A stretch of 6,753 bases of DNA from an uncultured Peptococcaceae bacterium (GTDB lineage Bacteria; Bacillota; Desulfotomaculia; Desulfotomaculales; Desulfocucumaceae): contig CATZDY010000133.1 in assembly GCA_958417755.1 (NCBI GenBank), positions 1 through 6,753 on the forward strand, read 5' to 3'. Below, one piece after another: positions 5,902 through 6,753 of the stretch (position 1 is the stretch's first letter; every line of letters starts with the position of its first letter). The notes below the pieces were generated by a model. It saw only the letters and a program-made list of their open reading frames with translations. It was not told the origin of the DNA and did no database searches. A program made the position numbers and the translations under genes.

Positions 5902-6027
5902 TCAAATAAGCACTGTTACACAGATAACTAACAAAGATTTTTCGCACCATTCCTTGCAAATCAAGTATATACTATCCGCTGCTATGACACAGAGCAAAGA
6001 CAAGATTTTAAAATATATTTCTTCCAT
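5902..6027 (-). CDS. Marginal small hydrophobic ORF (41 codons)
   Basis: Minus-strand ATG 6027-6025 is preceded by AAGGA three bases upstream (6035-6031), and the frame runs to TGA at 5904-5902. The peptide begins MEEIYFKILSLLCVIAAD and contains a second hydrophobic run (SLLVICVTVLI at the C-terminus). Four Cys are present, including CKEWC at 24-28. This is the pattern of a small membrane peptide, and it lies upstream of the activase in the same direction. The ribosome site is too close to ideal starts, no family is recognised, and AT-rich DNA easily yields hydrophobic frames, so it may be fortuitous. Confidence 0.18.
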   Translation of the reverse strand: MEEIYFKILSLLCVIAADSIYLICKEWCEKSLLVICVTVLI

Positions 6028-6519
6028 TCTTCCTTGCAATTGTTATGTCAATGCCCTGCCTTTTATGTCCTTCCATTCTCCAACATAATTTGGGGCCCCT
6101 TGTCCGCTATTTTTACTTCTCATGCTAATAAAAATCCACCCCTGGTTTTTCATGAAAAATAAAAAAGACCTGTTTAAAACCAATGCTTCACTTTTCTTAT
6201 TATATTGGGTATGCCTTACCACTAAAAATCGGCACCTACAAATAAGGCGAACTATCACACCCTAGACGGTCCGCCATGCTTTCCCAATCCTATTCCAGAG
6301 CAAACCATCGCTCTACTTTTCTTTGTATGAACATGGATTGATACTTTTATACACCAAGCAAGAACATATTTGATAAAGTGTCCATTGTTGTATTGTAGTG
6401 GATAAAAGTAAGCTTCACCAGTTGTTTCATATTTGCGCTTATCCTTTACAGTAAAGCAGCAAGAGGGCAATTTAGACAATCTTTTGCTTTTATTCATAAC
6501 CATATAGTTCATCAAAATA

Positions 6520-6753
6520 GTTCCGAATTCTCATAGGTAAGATGTAAACCTGAACGCCCTCTGTTCCGGCCTATTATCTTCACCGTAATTGCAATTCCTT
6601 ATAGGTAAGTTGTAAACCAGCAACTGAATCAACCCAATTGGATGGCGTGCCAGTACGTTTCAATTCCTTATAGGTAAGTTGTAAACTTAGAGCAGGGGGA
6701 GTGTCGCCCACTCCCCTATTACAGTTTCAATTCCTTATAGTTAAGTTGTAAAC
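6520..6753 (-). CRISPR. Trailer end of a CRISPR array: four 30-bp repeats, three spacers
   Basis: Repeats lie at 6520-6549, 6588-6617, 6657-6686 and 6724-6753. Spacers are 6550-6587 (38 bp), 6618-6656 (39 bp) and 6687-6723 (37 bp). On the plus strand the repeat starts GTTTCAAT and ends GTTGTAAAC. On the minus strand it therefore ends ATTGAAAC, the usual 8-base 5' handle left by Cas6 in type I-B and III systems, which sets transcription leftwards. Relative to 6657-6686, the repeat at 6724 differs at one base (position 18, G to T), that at 6588 at two bases (positions 1 and 4), and that at 6520 at six bases. Decay increasing to the left fits an old, leader-distal end. The window ends exactly at a repeat boundary, so the array presumably continues with its leader to the right. 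No cas gene is visible, and the subtype is inferred only from the repeat. Confidence 0.95.

Larger units (their letters stand above)
5751..6519. other. AT-rich region between the activase and the CRISPR array, no convincing gene
   Basis: Longer open frames here (plus 5741-6088, minus 6043-6258 and 6255-6515) lack ribosome binding sites and familiar motifs, and their composition is rich in Ser, His and Cys, as in chance frames. Minus 6255-6515 would need a TTG or ATG start within ten bases of the terminal CRISPR repeat. Small structures seen are a perfect 14-bp palindrome TTTTTCATGAAAAA (6146-6159) and a short near-repeat CCATTCCTTGCAA (5948-5960) that recurs with a three-base insertion near 6024-6039. 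The stretch may contain decayed coding DNA, but no family can be named. Confidence 0.5.

Noticed and set aside
6043..6515. Two minus-strand open frames (6043-6258 and 6255-6515) next to the CRISPR trailer
   Set aside because: They have GTG and TTG starts, no Shine-Dalgarno and no recognised motif, and one begins almost at the terminal repeat. Most likely chance frames or decayed DNA.

Overview
The window looks like a chromosomal segment of a Gram-positive-lineage anaerobe (Bacillota, Clostridia or Negativicutes type). This rests on the strong AGGAGG-type ribosome binding sites, an oxygen-sensitive glycyl-radical activase, and CRISPR repeats whose crRNA-sense 3' end is ATTGAAAC, as is common in clostridial type I-B and III systems. 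Genus or species cannot be read from the sequence.

Bases 1-223 hold a weak terminator-like hairpin, a coding-looking remnant on the minus strand (36-191) and a candidate promoter. Bases 224-4493 are a tight five-gene plus-strand operon closed by a strong intrinsic terminator (4523-4570). Its centre is a P1B-type (heavy-metal) P-type ATPase (1196-3409). It is preceded by two small proteins and followed by one larger membrane protein, and each of these shares with the ATPase N-terminus an HMA2-like domain: a (P/A)GR-h-R-h signature followed by a second beta-strand motif. None of the four domains has the CxxC metal site of classic HMA domains. The last gene encodes a 96-residue protein with one N-terminal membrane segment and a charged helical tail, which recalls the PacL partners of mycobacterial metal ATPases. 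The genes overlap by 1, 44 and 1 bases, so translation is probably coupled and the products probably form one membrane complex. The inferred role is transition-metal export or metal homeostasis, with the metal unknown. The ATPase has Ser-Cys-Gly where CPC is usual in the transport helix.

Bases 4494-4787 separate convergent genes and contain the terminator and an 11-bp perfect inverted repeat. On the minus strand, 4788-5750 encodes a complete glycyl-radical enzyme activating protein (radical SAM with two ferredoxin-type 4Fe-4S clusters). No partner glycyl-radical enzyme lies in the window.

Bases 5751-6519 are AT-rich and lack a convincing gene. They contain a possible promoter for the activase and a marginal 41-codon membrane-peptide ORF. 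Bases 6520-6753 are the trailer end of a CRISPR array: four 30-bp repeats and three spacers of 38, 39 and 37 bp, transcribed leftwards. The two leftmost repeats are degenerate, the leader lies beyond the right edge, and no cas gene is present.
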